From: Rikenellaceae bacterium
Lineage (GTDB): Bacteria > Bacteroidota > Bacteroidia > Bacteroidales > Rikenellaceae
Length of the DNA stretch: 64,000 nt
NCBI GenBank assembly: GCA_015059955.1
Contig: SUZK01000002.1
Span: forward strand, 248,001 to 312,000
Reading direction: 5' to 3'
The notes below the pieces were generated by a model. That model made no database searches and was not told the DNA's origin. It saw nothing but the letters and a program-made list of their open reading frames with translations. Shown here piece by piece: positions 29,001 through 36,458 of the stretch (position 1 is its first letter; each line of letters starts with the position of its first letter). The position numbers and the translations under genes are program-made.

Positions 29001-29582
29001 AGCGCCGAGTGATGCCTCGTCGATAAGCTCAATCTTCTGTATCTCGTGCGATGTGCGGAAGCCATCGAAGAAGTGTACGAAAGGTATGCGTGCCTTGAGG
29101 GCTACGATGTGAGCCACACCTGCGAGGTCCATAACCTCTTGTACAGATGATGTTGCGAGCATCGCGAAGCCTGTCTGACGCACAGCCATCACATCCTGGT
29201 GGTCACCAAAGATTGAAAGCGACTGTGCTGCGAGGGCACGTGCCGATACGTGGAATACGCCAGGGAGCAACTCGCCAGCTATTTTATACATATTAGGGAC
29301 CATCAATAGGAGTCCCTGTGATGCTGTGAATGTTGATGTTAACGCACCGCTCTGCAATGAGCCGTGTACGGCGCCTGCAGCGCCAGCCTCTGACTGCATC
29401 TCCACCACCTTTACGGTGTCGCCTAAGATATTCTTCTTACCCTGTGCTGACCACTCATCAACGAGCTCTGCCATTGTTGACGATGGGGTGATGGGGTAGA
29501 TGGCTGCTACCTCCGAGAACATATATGCGATATGTGCTGCGGCGTAGTTACCATCACATGTGATAAATTTCTTCTCTGCCAT
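26058..29582 (-). CDS. nifJ: Pyruvate:ferredoxin (flavodoxin) oxidoreductase, single chain
   Basis: The 1174-residue homodimeric enzyme oxidises pyruvate to acetyl-CoA and CO2 and reduces ferredoxin. Domains in order: pyrimidine-binding domain (YPITPSSTMAE at the N-terminus), domain II with TKEPGANGEPLL, gamma domain (FGLGSDGTVGANKNSIKIIG), an 8Fe ferredoxin domain near 690-760 (CIQCNQCAYVCPHAAI and CTGCNNCVDVCPAKEK), and the thiamine-diphosphate domain (FSGACAGCGETPY, GGDGWGYDIGFGGVDHVLAS, NTGGQSSK). Length matches the family. The main anaerobic pyruvate-oxidising enzyme of such organisms; it feeds reduced ferredoxin to NfnAB and other acceptors. Confidence 0.96.
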   Translation of the reverse strand: MAEKKFITCDGNYAAAHIAYMFSEVAAIYPITPSSTMAELVDEWSAQGKKNILGDTVKVVEMQSEAGAAGAVHGSLQSGALTSTFTASQGLLLMVPNMYKIAGELLPGVFHVSARALAAQSLSIFGDHQDVMAVRQTGFAMLATSSVQEVMDLAGVAHIVALKARIPFVHFFDGFRTSHEIQKIELIDEASLGAMFDREALRDFRMRALNPERPVTRGTAQNPDIYFQTREASNKFYNAVPDMVAETMAEISKITGREYKPFTYYGDPEAEQIIIAMGSVTETVKECVDYLRTQGKKVGVITVHLYRPFSAKYLFNVLPATVKRITVLDRTKEPGANGEPLLLDIRDAFYDCENRPMIIGGRYGLSSKDTTPAQMLAVFANMELDAPKNHFTVGINDDVTMLSLPVGKEVSMAKEGTFEALFFGLGSDGTVGANKNSIKIIGGSTNKYCQAYFSYDSKKSGGYTSSHLRFGDNPITSPYLVTTPDFVACHVPSYVDKYDVLKGLKRGGSFLLNSVNDAETTCRTLPAHMKAYLAKKGINFYIINATKIAEELGLGSRTNTIMQAAFFKIADIIPIEKAVEEMKKAIYKSYGNKGEDIVNMNYAAVDAGCEAVVKVEVPAEWANIEAEIAEHEAKSDVPAFVRNVCEPIDALKGDSLPVSAFNGREDGTWDNGTAAYEKRGIATAVPQWKIENCIQCNQCAYVCPHAAIRPFLATEEQAAASGVEWKQGLGETKTLKFRIQVSPLDCTGCNNCVDVCPAKEKALVMRPLAEQLAEAKNWDYITKNIGYEERVDKTKSVKNLQFSQPLFEFSGACAGCGETPYIKTITQLFGDRMMVANATGCTSIYSGSAPSTPYCTNAKGQGPAWANSLFEDNAEFGLGMRIGVEKVRQGLEDVMRKAIAECSCCSEELKGVMQEWIDARHLAAKSAEVTARLLPLVEACDCSYCKTILDYKDWLVKKSQWIIGGDGWGYDIGFGGVDHVLASGEDVNILIVDTEVYSNTGGQSSKATPVGAVAKFASAGKRIRKKDIGAIAMTYGYVYVAQVSIGASQQQFFNVLKEAEAYPGPSLIIAYAPCINHGIKGGMTRTQTVGKQAVECGYWHLWHYNPELEAEGKNPFVLDSKEPDWSKFRDFLMKEVRYTSLKKAFPAEAEQLFEAAEENAKWRYQSYVKRSKME

Positions 29583-29739
29583 ATATAATCACTTATTGAT
29601 AATTTTTCAGTTTCGTACTCTTTCTCTCTTGCGCTACGGCCTCGTCTTTTTCGTTTGCGTCGAGGGCTTTTGCGCTTCGTATTAGTCACTTTAGTGACAA
29701 TACCTTCGCTTTAACTCTGCAAAAATCTGGGCAAAGGTA
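29583..29739 (-). promoter_or_regulatory. nifJ promoter and leader
   Basis: TACCTTTG on the minus strand at 29739-29732 implies a leader of about 140 bases. It contains GTCAC-TAAA-GTGAC and a longer imperfect GCCCTCGAC...GACGAGGC hairpin. No known riboswitch was recognised. Confidence 0.5.
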
Positions 29740-29847
29740 CATAATTCAACTGAAATTTCATAGTATTTTCGTTGTTAACTTTTTAACACTTCAATATTGG
29801 TCAAAATTACTTATTTGTGTTAATCTGCTAACAGATAAAAGAGCGAC

Positions 29848-29878
29848 GAGGATGCCCCCATTTCTGGGTGACATCCTC
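29848..29878 (-). terminator. Terminator after ric
   Basis: GAGGATG pairs with CATCCTC, with an inner CCC/GGG pairing. The minus-strand tail is GTCGCTCTTTTATC, so the U run is weak. Confidence 0.55.
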
Positions 29879-29921
29879 CTCTGTTTACTATGGTTAGGAT
29901 TGCTGTTTTTATACTCTTCGG

Positions 29922-30650
29922 CTACCTCTTCACACAGGCCGCCTCAAGCTCCACGAAGCGTGGAAAGAGTATGTTGTTCTCGATGTGGATATGCTCGAAG
30001 AGGGCATCCATAAACTCCTCTAACTCGGCGAGCATCAGTCGGTAGGTGTTGCACGCATCGTCGGGTGCGCGGAAGTCGTTCATAAGGTTGCGGATATATT
30101 TGTAGCGTATGCCCTCGTCGTTGTGCTCGCGGAGCATTACGCGTATAGGGTTTGCCACCGTGCCGCAGTGCATAGGCTGATACTCCGCCCCTTGCTCTTG
30201 CGACTCGATAAGTTTGTAGCAGTAGGGGAACAATACCTGCTCCTCCTTTTGTAGGTGCTCCTCAAGGTCGGCTAACGAGTACTCGAATAGCTCGATAAGC
30301 TCCTTTAGTTCGGGATGTGACGCGCCATGCGCACGCTCCACCTTGCGGATAAGCTCCAATAGGCCTGGGCCGTTGGCGCGTATGCGGCGGTGGTGAATCT
30401 TCAGTACGTAGTCAATAAGTAGGTCTGTGGGCCACGTGTCGAAGGGTATAGCCGCACTCTTCTGCTCTTTCGCACGCTCAATCTCGGCTACTATCTCCTC
30501 GACGTCGGCATCAGCTATGCGGCACGCCTCGTGAAGCTGCGCATGACCACCGCAGCAGAAGTCTATATGGTGGGCCTTGAATATCTTGGCTGTGGCAAAG
30601 TTGTCGTTGACAATCTCGCTAACGCTCCTTAATCTGATGTTAGTACTCAT
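29922..30650 (-). CDS. ric: Iron-sulfur cluster repair di-iron protein (RIC/YtfE/ScdA)
   Basis: The 242-residue protein repairs Fe-S clusters damaged by nitric oxide or peroxide. The N-terminal ScdA domain shows the short Cys motif DFCCGGHAQLHEAC (residues 31-44). The hemerythrin-like di-iron domain has histidines and glutamates in IHHRRIRANGP, EEHLQKEEQVLFPYCY, REHNDEG and EHIHIENNILFPRF. Presence beside nifJ, an oxygen-sensitive Fe-S enzyme, fits the role, though the two have separate signals. Confidence 0.92.
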   Translation of the reverse strand: MSTNIRLRSVSEIVNDNFATAKIFKAHHIDFCCGGHAQLHEACRIADADVEEIVAEIERAKEQKSAAIPFDTWPTDLLIDYVLKIHHRRIRANGPGLLELIRKVERAHGASHPELKELIELFEYSLADLEEHLQKEEQVLFPYCYKLIESQEQGAEYQPMHCGTVANPIRVMLREHNDEGIRYKYIRNLMNDFRAPDDACNTYRLMLAELEEFMDALFEHIHIENNILFPRFVELEAACVKR

Positions 30651-30780
30651 ATTTATATTGCTTAAATGTTTATCTTTTTCGTCTGCAAATATAGGGCAAA
30701 TATACGACTCCGCAAATCGGAAATTTTTATCTCGATATAGGAATTACTGATGTGGCGTGCCGCGAATAGATTATTTTTAT

Positions 30781-30788
30781 TACCTTTG
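30781..30788 (+). promoter_or_regulatory. -7 box for the kinase gene
   Basis: TACCTTTG, 25 bases before the ATG at 30813. This rules out the in-frame ATG at 30750. Confidence 0.65.
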
Positions 30789-30812
30789 TACTACACTAAC
30801 CGTTTTTTATCT

Positions 30813-32555
30813 ATGCAACTTAAGAGTGGTGCTATACTTCAGGGTGGCCGTTACCGCATTGTCGACTCCCTCGGTCGTGGAGGCTTCGGCATCACATACC
30901 TCGCCGAGCAGGTTATGGCCAAGCGTCGAGTATGCATCAAGGAGTTTTTCCCTAAGGACTACTATAAGCGCGATGGCGACACTGGCGCGCTGACACTGTC
31001 GTCGGATGGCTTTGGCGAGATGATGGGCAAGTTTAAGGCTAAGTTCGTCAAGGAGGCTAAGACCATAGCCCACCTCGACCACCCCAATATTATCCATATC
31101 CTCGATGTCTTCGAGGAGAACAATACGTGTTACTACGTGATGGACTATATCGAGGGTGAGTCGCTTAGCGAACGTGTTAAACGCGGTGGTGCTATGAGTG
31201 AGCGCGATGCTGTGGCCTATATTAGGCAAGTGGCTTCGGCATTGGGCTATATCCACGAGCGCACAATAAACCACCTCGACGTGAAGCCGGGCAATATCAT
31301 GGTGCGCGAGGAGGATAATCGCGCCATATTGATTGATTTCGGTCTCTCGAAGCACTACGATGCAACGAGTGGCGAGGCTACCTCGACAACGCCCGTAGGC
31401 GTGAGCCATGGCTTTGCCCCTATGGAGCAGTACCAGGATGGTGGCGTTAGCACCTTCTCACCCGAAACAGATATCTACTCGTTGGGTGCAACACTCTATT
31501 TTCTTGTTACGGGCAACGTGCCACCCCAGGCTACGGTTGTTGCCGAGCAGGGACTTCCCAATCTCGACGGCCTTTCGTCAAACATCCGCAAGGCCATAGA
31601 GATATCTATGTCCTATTGGCGCAAGGATAGACCACATACTATAAAGGATTTCTTGGCATTGTTGGATAACGACGAGCCTATTGTTGCGGTGCTTGCTGAT
31701 GAGTCGGAGAAGACAAAGATTGCCCCTCATAAGCCCACATCTAAACGTGAAAGCAACGAAGATAAGCCCAAGCAGAAGAGAAACCGTTGGTGGTCGTGGT
31801 GTCTTTTGCTACTATTTATTGTTGTGTTGTGTATCTCACTCATGGATTTATTCCGAAGTGGCGATAATGCTAAAGAGGTCGCAAAGGAGGAAAAAAGAGT
31901 TGAAATGCCTGCTGTGGAGGTTGTTACTACTCCTATAGAGTCTGAACCAGATGTTCTCGGAGAGCAAGTAGAGGATGAAGAAGTAGTCACAGTGGTTGAC
32001 CCAGAGGAAGAGACAGCCCCAGGTGAAGAGCCAGAAACCTCTACCACATATAATGTTGGCGACTACTATAATGTGAATGGCAAGCAGGGCGTTGTCTTTG
32101 AGGTTTGGGATAATGGTCGTCATGGAAAGATTGTGTCGCTCGATGAGGCTGAACTTGCTTGGGACTCGCGCATTGAGTGGAGTGATTCAGCACTAGACTT
32201 CATTAATGGTACCGAGATAGGCGCCAATGATATGAGTGATGGCAAGGCGAATACCGATAAGGTGATGCAGCGTAGTGATAGCGACCAATATCCCCCCTTT
32301 GTTTGGTGTCGCAAAAAGGGTGCAGATTGGTATCTACCAGCTTATGATGAGTTAAAGACTATATCCAATAATAAGTCAGCGATTAATTCCACTTTGGCTA
32401 AATATGGTACTGAACTAAATGATTGGCATTGGTCGTCAACGGAGTATGAAGACGATCCTAAGTTTCACGCGTGGCATGTCGATATGTACGAAGGCTACAC
32501 CTACGAGTACGATAAGGACGCCTTCGACTATGTGCGCGCTGTCTCCGCTTTTTAA
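30813..32555 (+). CDS. Transmembrane Ser/Thr protein kinase with extracytoplasmic DUF1566-like domain
   Basis: The 580-residue protein has an N-terminal kinase domain: glycine loop GRGGFG 21-26, K43 (VCIKEFFP), catalytic HLDVKPGN 154-161 with D156, and DFG 175-177, so it should be active. A basic segment (KPKQKRNRWW) and a single hydrophobic helix at about 327-347 follow. Then come an acidic Glu/Val/Thr-rich linker (350-420) and a C-terminal domain (about 425-580) with WCRKKGADWYLPAYDEL and HWSSTEYEDDPKFHAWHVDM, as in DUF1566/Fibrobacter-type lectin-fold domains. The usual HRD is HLD here. Base composition becomes more A/T-rich after about 31700, so the two halves may have different histories. 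Ligand and targets unknown. Confidence 0.85.
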   Translation: MQLKSGAILQGGRYRIVDSLGRGGFGITYLAEQVMAKRRVCIKEFFPKDYYKRDGDTGALTLSSDGFGEMMGKFKAKFVKEAKTIAHLDHPNIIHILDVFEENNTCYYVMDYIEGESLSERVKRGGAMSERDAVAYIRQVASALGYIHERTINHLDVKPGNIMVREEDNRAILIDFGLSKHYDATSGEATSTTPVGVSHGFAPMEQYQDGGVSTFSPETDIYSLGATLYFLVTGNVPPQATVVAEQGLPNLDGLSSNIRKAIEISMSYWRKDRPHTIKDFLALLDNDEPIVAVLADESEKTKIAPHKPTSKRESNEDKPKQKRNRWWSWCLLLLFIVVLCISLMDLFRSGDNAKEVAKEEKRVEMPAVEVVTTPIESEPDVLGEQVEDEEVVTVVDPEEETAPGEEPETSTTYNVGDYYNVNGKQGVVFEVWDNGRHGKIVSLDEAELAWDSRIEWSDSALDFINGTEIGANDMSDGKANTDKVMQRSDSDQYPPFVWCRKKGADWYLPAYDELKTISNNKSAINSTLAKYGTELNDWHWSSTEYEDDPKFHAWHVDMYEGYTYEYDKDAFDYVRAVSAF

Positions 32556-32595
32556 GATTTAGGCTTGTCGGTTGCGGCCGCAGCTTTACTATTTC

Positions 32596-32627
32596 TCCTC
32601 GCGCTTTTCGGGCGCGAGGATTTTTTT
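32596..32627 (+). terminator. Terminator after the kinase gene
   Basis: CCTCGCGC pairs with GCGCGAGG around a 7-nt loop, followed by ATTTTTTT. Confidence 0.9.
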
Positions 32628-32639
32628 GTTCAGTGAGGA

Positions 32640-33020
32640 TTTGTTGCGGACGCTGCCCGCATGGCGCGTACTCAGAGAGCTCTCAGGAAACGCCAAATTT
32701 CTTCCTGTTTTCTCTCTGAAAAGATTCTGGGTAGAGTGGGTATGGTGGGTATAGTGGGTAGAGCCGTGCGCAATGGCGCACTCTGGGTAAAATAGGAGGC
32801 ACAACACCCAGAGCAAAACAAAACTCCCCAGAATTACCCATAGCGAAGCGGAACTACCCAAAACTCCTCAGCTCTGTGGTGCTACGCTTGCGAGGGCGGA
32901 GCGTAGCTCCTTAGTAGGGCGCTTCGCTTGCGTTACTATGGGTTAAGATGGATTGGGAAGATGAATGATAGGCGTTAGATGTCTTTGTCCGCGGCCATCT
33001 CCTTGTCCCTATCTGCCGTA
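32640..33020. other. Non-coding region with short direct and inverted repeats
   Basis: No gene is evident. It holds a 9-bp-period tract near 32728-32762 (GGGTAGAGTGGGTATGGTGG and onward), several ACCCA/TGGGT words, and a hairpin-like GCTACGC...GCGTAGC near 32884-32909. The phrase CTATGGGTTAAGATGG near 32936 recurs as CTATGAGTTAAGATGG near 35851. Confidence 0.4.
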
Positions 33021-33025
33021 GGAAC

Positions 33026-33053
33026 AAAAAAGGTTGACTTTAACAAGCCAACC
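33026..33053 (-). terminator. Terminator after the outermost tRNA-Leu tail copy
   Basis: On the minus strand GGTTGGC pairs with GTCAACC around TTGTTAAA, then TTTTTT. It differs in sequence from the two terminators inside the array. Confidence 0.75.
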
Positions 33054-33056
33054 ATA

Positions 33057-33338
33057 AAGTGCCCAGGATAGGACTCGAAGCGCAGCGACGAAGTCGCCAG
33101 CTCGCGCGGATACCTTTAAGCGCAGACCGTAGGTCGAGCAATATGCCCAATCATATCCGCGCAACCTCACGCTGTGAGCAGTGGTATACTGGGTAATCAA
33201 GATGAGCCTACTGCGAAGCAGTCTATATTATTGCATTAATCTTCGAGCTTGCGCGTGCGATAAATGCAATAATATAGGTTGACATCGTAGATGTTGGCTC
33301 ATCGACAAATAAAAAAGGCCTTCTCTCAAGAGAAAGCC
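33057..33338 (-). repeat. 282-bp tandem unit 1, outer, with a tRNA-Leu 3'-end copy
   Basis: Exact copy, as far as the eye can tell, of 33339-33620. On the minus strand it comprises the last 20 or so bases of tRNA-Leu (TTCGAGTCCTATCCTGGGCA), a spacer, a long A/T hairpin, and the 59-nt hairpin at 33104-33162. The tRNA fragment starts in the T-loop, so it cannot fold as a tRNA. Confidence 0.9.
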
Positions 33339-33385
33339 AAGTGCCCAGGATAGGACTCGAAGCGCAGCGACGAAGTCGCCAGCTC

Positions 33386-33444
33386 GCGCGGATACCTTTA
33401 AGCGCAGACCGTAGGTCGAGCAATATGCCCAATCATATCCGCGC
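33386..33444 (-). other. 59-nt conserved hairpin before the tRNA-Leu tail copy
   Basis: Minus strand: outer arms GCGCGGATA and TATCCGCGC (9 bp), with an internal mini-hairpin GACC-TAC-GGTC in TATTGCTCGACCTACGGTCT. The counterpart at 41781-41839 by tRNA-Val has the same length, 46 of 59 identical bases, and two compensatory changes in the outer stem (positions 2:58 and 5:55). An identical copy lies at 33104-33162. Confidence 0.8.
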
Positions 33445-33592
33445 AACCTCACGCTGTGAGCAGTGGTATACTGGGTAATCAAGATGAGCCTACTGCGAAG
33501 CAGTCTATATTATTGCATTAATCTTCGAGCTTGCGCGTGCGATAAATGCAATAATATAGGTTGACATCGTAGATGTTGGCTCATCGACAAAT

Positions 33593-33620
33593 AAAAAAGG
33601 CCTTCTCTCAAGAGAAAGCC
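33593..33620 (-). terminator. tRNA-Leu terminator
   Basis: On the minus strand GGCTTTCTC pairs with GAGAAGGCC around a short loop, followed by TTTTTT. It is duplicated at 33311-33338 as part of the 282-bp unit. Confidence 0.85.
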
Positions 33621-33623
33621 AAG

Positions 33624-33704
33624 TGCCCAGGATAGGACTCGAACCTACATGCCGCTAAGCACTCGCACCTGAAACGAGCGCGTCTACCATTTCGCCACCT
33701 GGGC
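33624..33704 (-). tRNA. tRNA-Leu (anticodon CAG)
   Basis: Acceptor arms GCCCAGG and CCTGGGC, anticodon loop TTCAGGT with anticodon CAG in the CTCGT/GCGAG stem, a long variable arm, and T-loop TTCGAGT. The CCA end is not encoded. A TACTTTTG box on the minus strand at 33726-33719 is just upstream. Confidence 0.93.
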
Positions 33705-33748
33705 CGATAATAGTAGCGCAAAAGTAGTATATTTTTTTTAATTTTTGT

Positions 33749-33756
33749 ATATTTGT
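33749..33756 (+). promoter_or_regulatory. -7 box for lspA
   Basis: TATATTTG, 61 bases before an ATG at 33817 and 94 before the ATG at 33850. Confidence 0.55.
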
Positions 33757-33849
33757 GGCAAATTTATTTGTTTTTCGCGGATAAGCCCTTGGCCGCCGCA
33801 CAATGTTAAGGATAGTATGTTTAAGTCGTTGAACTGTTCGCGCCTCACC

Positions 33850-34413
33850 ATGGGGCATAAGATAGCTATATGGACCACGTTGCTTGTCGCCCTCGACCAG
33901 GTGGTGAAAATCCTCGTGCACACCCATCTTCATGTGGGCGAGTCGATAGAGGTCTTCCCTTGGTTCAACCTCTGCTATGTCGAGAATCCAGGCTTCGCCT
34001 TCGGTATGCAGCTCGGCGGCGATGGCGGCAAGATTGTGTTGAGCCTCTTCCGTATGGTGATGATTGGCGCTCTTATCTACGGCATACGCTACCTTATCAA
34101 CAAGGGCTCGGAGGTGCCTAAGGGTGTTATTGTCGGTGCGGTGCTTATCCTCGCTGGTGCCATAGGCAATATGGTCGACAGCGCCTTCTATGGCCTCTTT
34201 ATCGAGGAGCAGGGCACAGGCTTCCTCACAGGCAGGGTTATCGACATGATACATCTGCCTCTCTTCAAGTGGGAGAATGCCCCCGACTTCCTCGGCTTCC
34301 TTGTTGGTCATGATGGCTACTTCTTCGGCGCTGTATTCAATGTCGCCGACGCCTATATCTCGTGCGCTGTTGTCTACTTGCTTATCTTCCAGTATAAGTT
34401 CTTCAACAAGTAG
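33850..34413 (+). CDS. lspA: Lipoprotein signal peptidase (signal peptidase II)
   Basis: The 187-residue inner-membrane aspartyl protease cleaves prolipoproteins after lipid attachment. Catalytic D110 (GNMVDSAFYG) and D167 (FNVADAYIS) are present, with four hydrophobic segments. The ATG at 33850 (MGHKIAIWTTLLVALDQVVK) places the first helix at the N-terminus, which fits the family; an alternative ATG at 33817 adds eleven residues. It is longer than the E. coli enzyme because of a loop (QGTGFLTGRVIDMIHLPLFK) common in Bacteroidetes. Twelve bases before xerC. Confidence 0.92.
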   Translation: MGHKIAIWTTLLVALDQVVKILVHTHLHVGESIEVFPWFNLCYVENPGFAFGMQLGGDGGKIVLSLFRMVMIGALIYGIRYLINKGSEVPKGVIVGAVLILAGAIGNMVDSAFYGLFIEEQGTGFLTGRVIDMIHLPLFKWENAPDFLGFLVGHDGYFFGAVFNVADAYISCAVVYLLIFQYKFFNK

Positions 34414-34425
34414 CATGACTGGGGT

Positions 34426-35337
34426 ATGAGTGTTGTCGACGATTTCCTTCGCCATATAGAGGGGGAGCGACGCTTCTCGCCTCTCACCGTGCGCAACTAT
34501 CGTCACGACATCCTCGCCTTTGTCGAGTGGCTCGGCATCACCCCCGATGAGTTCGATGCCGACACCATCGAGCGTGGCCATATCGAGGACTGGATGCAAC
34601 ACCTTATCGAGGATGGGGGTCTTAAGGCCTCGTCGGTAAATCGCTCTATCGCCTCGCTGCGCTCATTCTGGCGCTGGATGCTCGCCCATGGGCGTACCAA
34701 GCGCGATATAATCTCAACCATAAAGCCGCAGCGCACATCGCGCCGTCTGCCTACGTTTGTCCCCGACACACGCATGGAGAGCGTGGTTGCCGATGTTGTC
34801 GACGACATAGCCTCCGATGAGTTCGAGAGGGTGAGGGATGCTGTTGTCGTGGTGCTCTTCTACACTCTCGGCCTGCGTCTCAGCGAGCTGCATGGCGCCA
34901 ACGATGACGATATCTCAGCCGATTTCAAGCATATACGTGTTACGGGTAAGGGTGATAAGATGCGCGTAGTACCTATCATCGGCGCTGTGGGCGAGATTAT
35001 AAAAAAGTATTTTAGCCTAAAATATTCGCAAAATATTTGCATAGCTCAAAAAAAAGCATTAATTTTATCTTCGAAAGGGGAGCGTTTGAGTCAGCGTACG
35101 TTGCAACGTATCGTAGATAGGCGACTCAAAAGTTCGGGGGTGCAGGGTAAGAGCTCGCCCCACGTATTGCGCCACACGTTTGCCACGCATCTGTTGAACA
35201 TGGGTGCCGACCTACGCGAGATACAGGAGCTCCTCGGACATAGCTCGTTGAAGGCTACGCAGGTGTATACGCACAACAGCATCGAGCAGCTTAAGGAGGT
35301 GTACAGCGTTGCGCACCCACACGAGCGAGATAGGTAG
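34426..35337 (+). CDS. xerC: Tyrosine recombinase of the XerC/XerD family
   Basis: The 303-residue protein has an N-terminal SAM-like core-binding domain (to about 100) and a C-terminal catalytic domain with the full pentad and nucleophile: R151 (GLRLSE), K175 (GKGDKMR), H246-x-x-R249 (PHVLRH), H272 (LLGHSS) and Y281 (QVYTH). It probably resolves chromosome dimers at dif. The position between lspA and hpf is a stable housekeeping context in my experience of this phylum, which argues against a mobile-element integrase, although it lies only 700 bases from the tRNA-Leu duplication array. Confidence 0.88.
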   Translation: MSVVDDFLRHIEGERRFSPLTVRNYRHDILAFVEWLGITPDEFDADTIERGHIEDWMQHLIEDGGLKASSVNRSIASLRSFWRWMLAHGRTKRDIISTIKPQRTSRRLPTFVPDTRMESVVADVVDDIASDEFERVRDAVVVVLFYTLGLRLSELHGANDDDISADFKHIRVTGKGDKMRVVPIIGAVGEIIKKYFSLKYSQNICIAQKKALILSSKGERLSQRTLQRIVDRRLKSSGVQGKSSPHVLRHTFATHLLNMGADLREIQELLGHSSLKATQVYTHNSIEQLKEVYSVAHPHERDR

Positions 35338-35404
35338 TTGGTGACCGGACAGCCCACGCCACGAGAGCAGTGGGTACTATATATAAACTTAATACATTTG
35401 AGCT

Positions 35405-35704
35405 ATGAACGTACAGATTCAGTCGGTGAAATTCGATGCAGGCCAGCAGTTGCTTGACTTTATTCAGAAGAAGATGGATAGATTGGATCGCTTTGTCGAT
35501 GAGAGAGCAGGGGATGTGGAGGTCGTTTTGCGCCTCGATCCCGATTCAGAGAAGGGCAACAAAGTAGTAGTAGTATCACTACACGTTCCTGGCAGCGATA
35601 TTCGCGTAGAGGAGCGTGCATTTACTTTCGAGGAGGCTATCGACAACTCGATGGATGTTATCAAGCGTCAGCTTGAGAAGGCTAAGGCAAAGTTCGAGAA
35701 ATAG
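35405..35704 (+). CDS. hpf: Short-form ribosome hibernation promoting factor
   Basis: The 99-residue protein (HPF/RaiA family) binds the decoding centre of idle 30S subunits. The beta-alpha-beta-beta-beta-alpha pattern is visible: MNVQIQSVKFDAGQQLLDFI, VEVVLRLDPDSEKGNKVVVV, then FEEAIDNSMDVIKRQLEKAK. Short HPF proteins normally need a partner such as RMF or act alone; no long-form C-terminal domain is present. Follows xerC by 67 bases and ends at a strong terminator. Confidence 0.92.
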   Translation: MNVQIQSVKFDAGQQLLDFIQKKMDRLDRFVDERAGDVEVVLRLDPDSEKGNKVVVVSLHVPGSDIRVEERAFTFEEAIDNSMDVIKRQLEKAKAKFEK

Positions 35705-35746
35705 AGATAATAGCGAGAGGAAATATCAAAGATTAAGAATTAACAA

Positions 35747-35778
35747 GAGAGCGCTGCCCACGGACAGCGCTCTCTTTT
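35747..35778 (+). terminator. hpf terminator
   Basis: GAGAGCGCTG pairs perfectly with CAGCGCTCTC around CCCACGGA, followed by TTTTG. Confidence 0.9.
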
Positions 35779-35784
35779 GTTGAA

Positions 35785-36044
35785 AGAATTAGAAATGAGG
35801 AATGAGCAATTAGAAATTAGCAATATTTGCGGGCGTTGCTTGCATGGGTTTCTATGAGTTAAGATGGGTTAATATGGAGGCGTTGTCTATATCAACTACC
35901 TAAAAATACAAAGCCCTCCACAGTGATGCGGGTATTAAAAAAGATACCCGCATCTCTGAGGGTATCTTTCAATTAGCAATGTGGAGTTAGCGGAGAGTGG
36001 TGGGTAACTTGAGTTGTTGTGATAATTGTCCCCGCCTTATCTAT
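35785..36044. other. Intergenic stretch with low-complexity tract and a hairpin
   Basis: 35785-35823 is another ATTAGAAATGAGGAATGAGC-type tract. At 35925-35954 GATGCGGGTAT pairs perfectly with ATACCCGCATC around a run of A; on the minus strand the loop is T-rich. An alternative pairing GATACCC/GGGTATC is also possible. No gene seen. Confidence 0.5.
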
Positions 36045-36458
36045 TTAAATTCTTCCTGCGCCTTTGCAACGTGTACATTTCCCATTACCGCCGCATACGC
36101 CACATTTGTGACTATAATCAACGCCAGTGCCAAACGAATTGTCAGTTCTGTATCCAGAGCCATGGCAGCTATGACATTTGCCATTACCGCAGCATAGCGT
36201 ACATAAGTTAGTCGATGAGTTGCTGCTCGATGAGCTGCTACTACTTGATGAACTGCTGCTCGATGAACTTGAACTATATGAGCTACTATATGAGCTAATA
36301 TATGGGGTCGCTGTATACGTGCCATAGCCATATGGGTTATACCCCAAACCACTCATCACACCTTGCGTGACTGCTTGCATTTCCTCGTCTGAACTTGCTG
36401 TTGCAAAACACACAAATATAATTAGTGTTAGCAACTGCATGAGCTTTTTCTTGTGCAT
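36045..36458 (-). CDS. Secreted Ser-rich protein with two Cys-rich DnaJ-like motifs
   Basis: The likely start is the ATG at 36458 (MHKKKLMQLLTLIIFVCFAT), giving 137 residues with a signal peptide. A run of about 18 consecutive Ser (36217-36290 region, mixed TCN/AGN codons) is followed by two related Cys clusters, CTLCCGNGKCHSCHGSG and CGVCGGNGKCTRCKGAG, which resemble the zinc-binding CxxCxGxG repeats of DnaJ. In an exported protein they could bind metal or form disulfides. Its start overlaps the upstream gene by 31 bases. No function assigned. Confidence 0.6.
   Translation of the reverse strand: MHKKKLMQLLTLIIFVCFATASSDEEMQAVTQGVMSGLGYNPYGYGTYTATPYISSYSSSYSSSSSSSSSSSSSSSSSSNSSTNLCTLCCGNGKCHSCHGSGYRTDNSFGTGVDYSHKCGVCGGNGKCTRCKGAGRI

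Larger units (their letters stand above)
33339..33620 (-). repeat. 282-bp tandem unit 2, inner, with a tRNA-Leu 3'-end copy
   Basis: Directly abuts the intact tRNA-Leu. The three 23-bp tRNA-end copies start at 33057, 33339 and 33621, an exact 282-bp period. Within the unit, on the minus strand: tRNA tail copy at 33361-33342; inside the spacer a hairpin of CTATATTATTGCATT with AATGCAATAATATAG; then the 59-nt hairpin at 33444-33386 and a small GCGAC-TTC-GTCGC hairpin at 33379-33367. Confidence 0.9.

Noticed and set aside
33009..33482. Short frames sharing the peptide YCSTYGLRxKVSA at the tRNA-Leu array (and at 41758-41961).
   Set aside because: The similarity comes from the 59-nt hairpin. Three of the base changes are synonymous in this frame, but two of these lie in the stem and are explained equally well by compensatory pairing. 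The frames run on into tRNA sequence and have no start context.
33057..33643. CRISPR-like array because of regularly spaced identical repeats.
   Set aside because: Only three 23-bp repeats, spacing of 282 bp, identical spacers and no cas genes; the repeat is a tRNA end.
34426..35337. The tyrosine recombinase as the integrase of the neighbouring tRNA-Leu array.
   Set aside because: It sits in a housekeeping order lspA-xerC-hpf and looks like XerC. Proximity alone is not evidence, though action in trans is not excluded.
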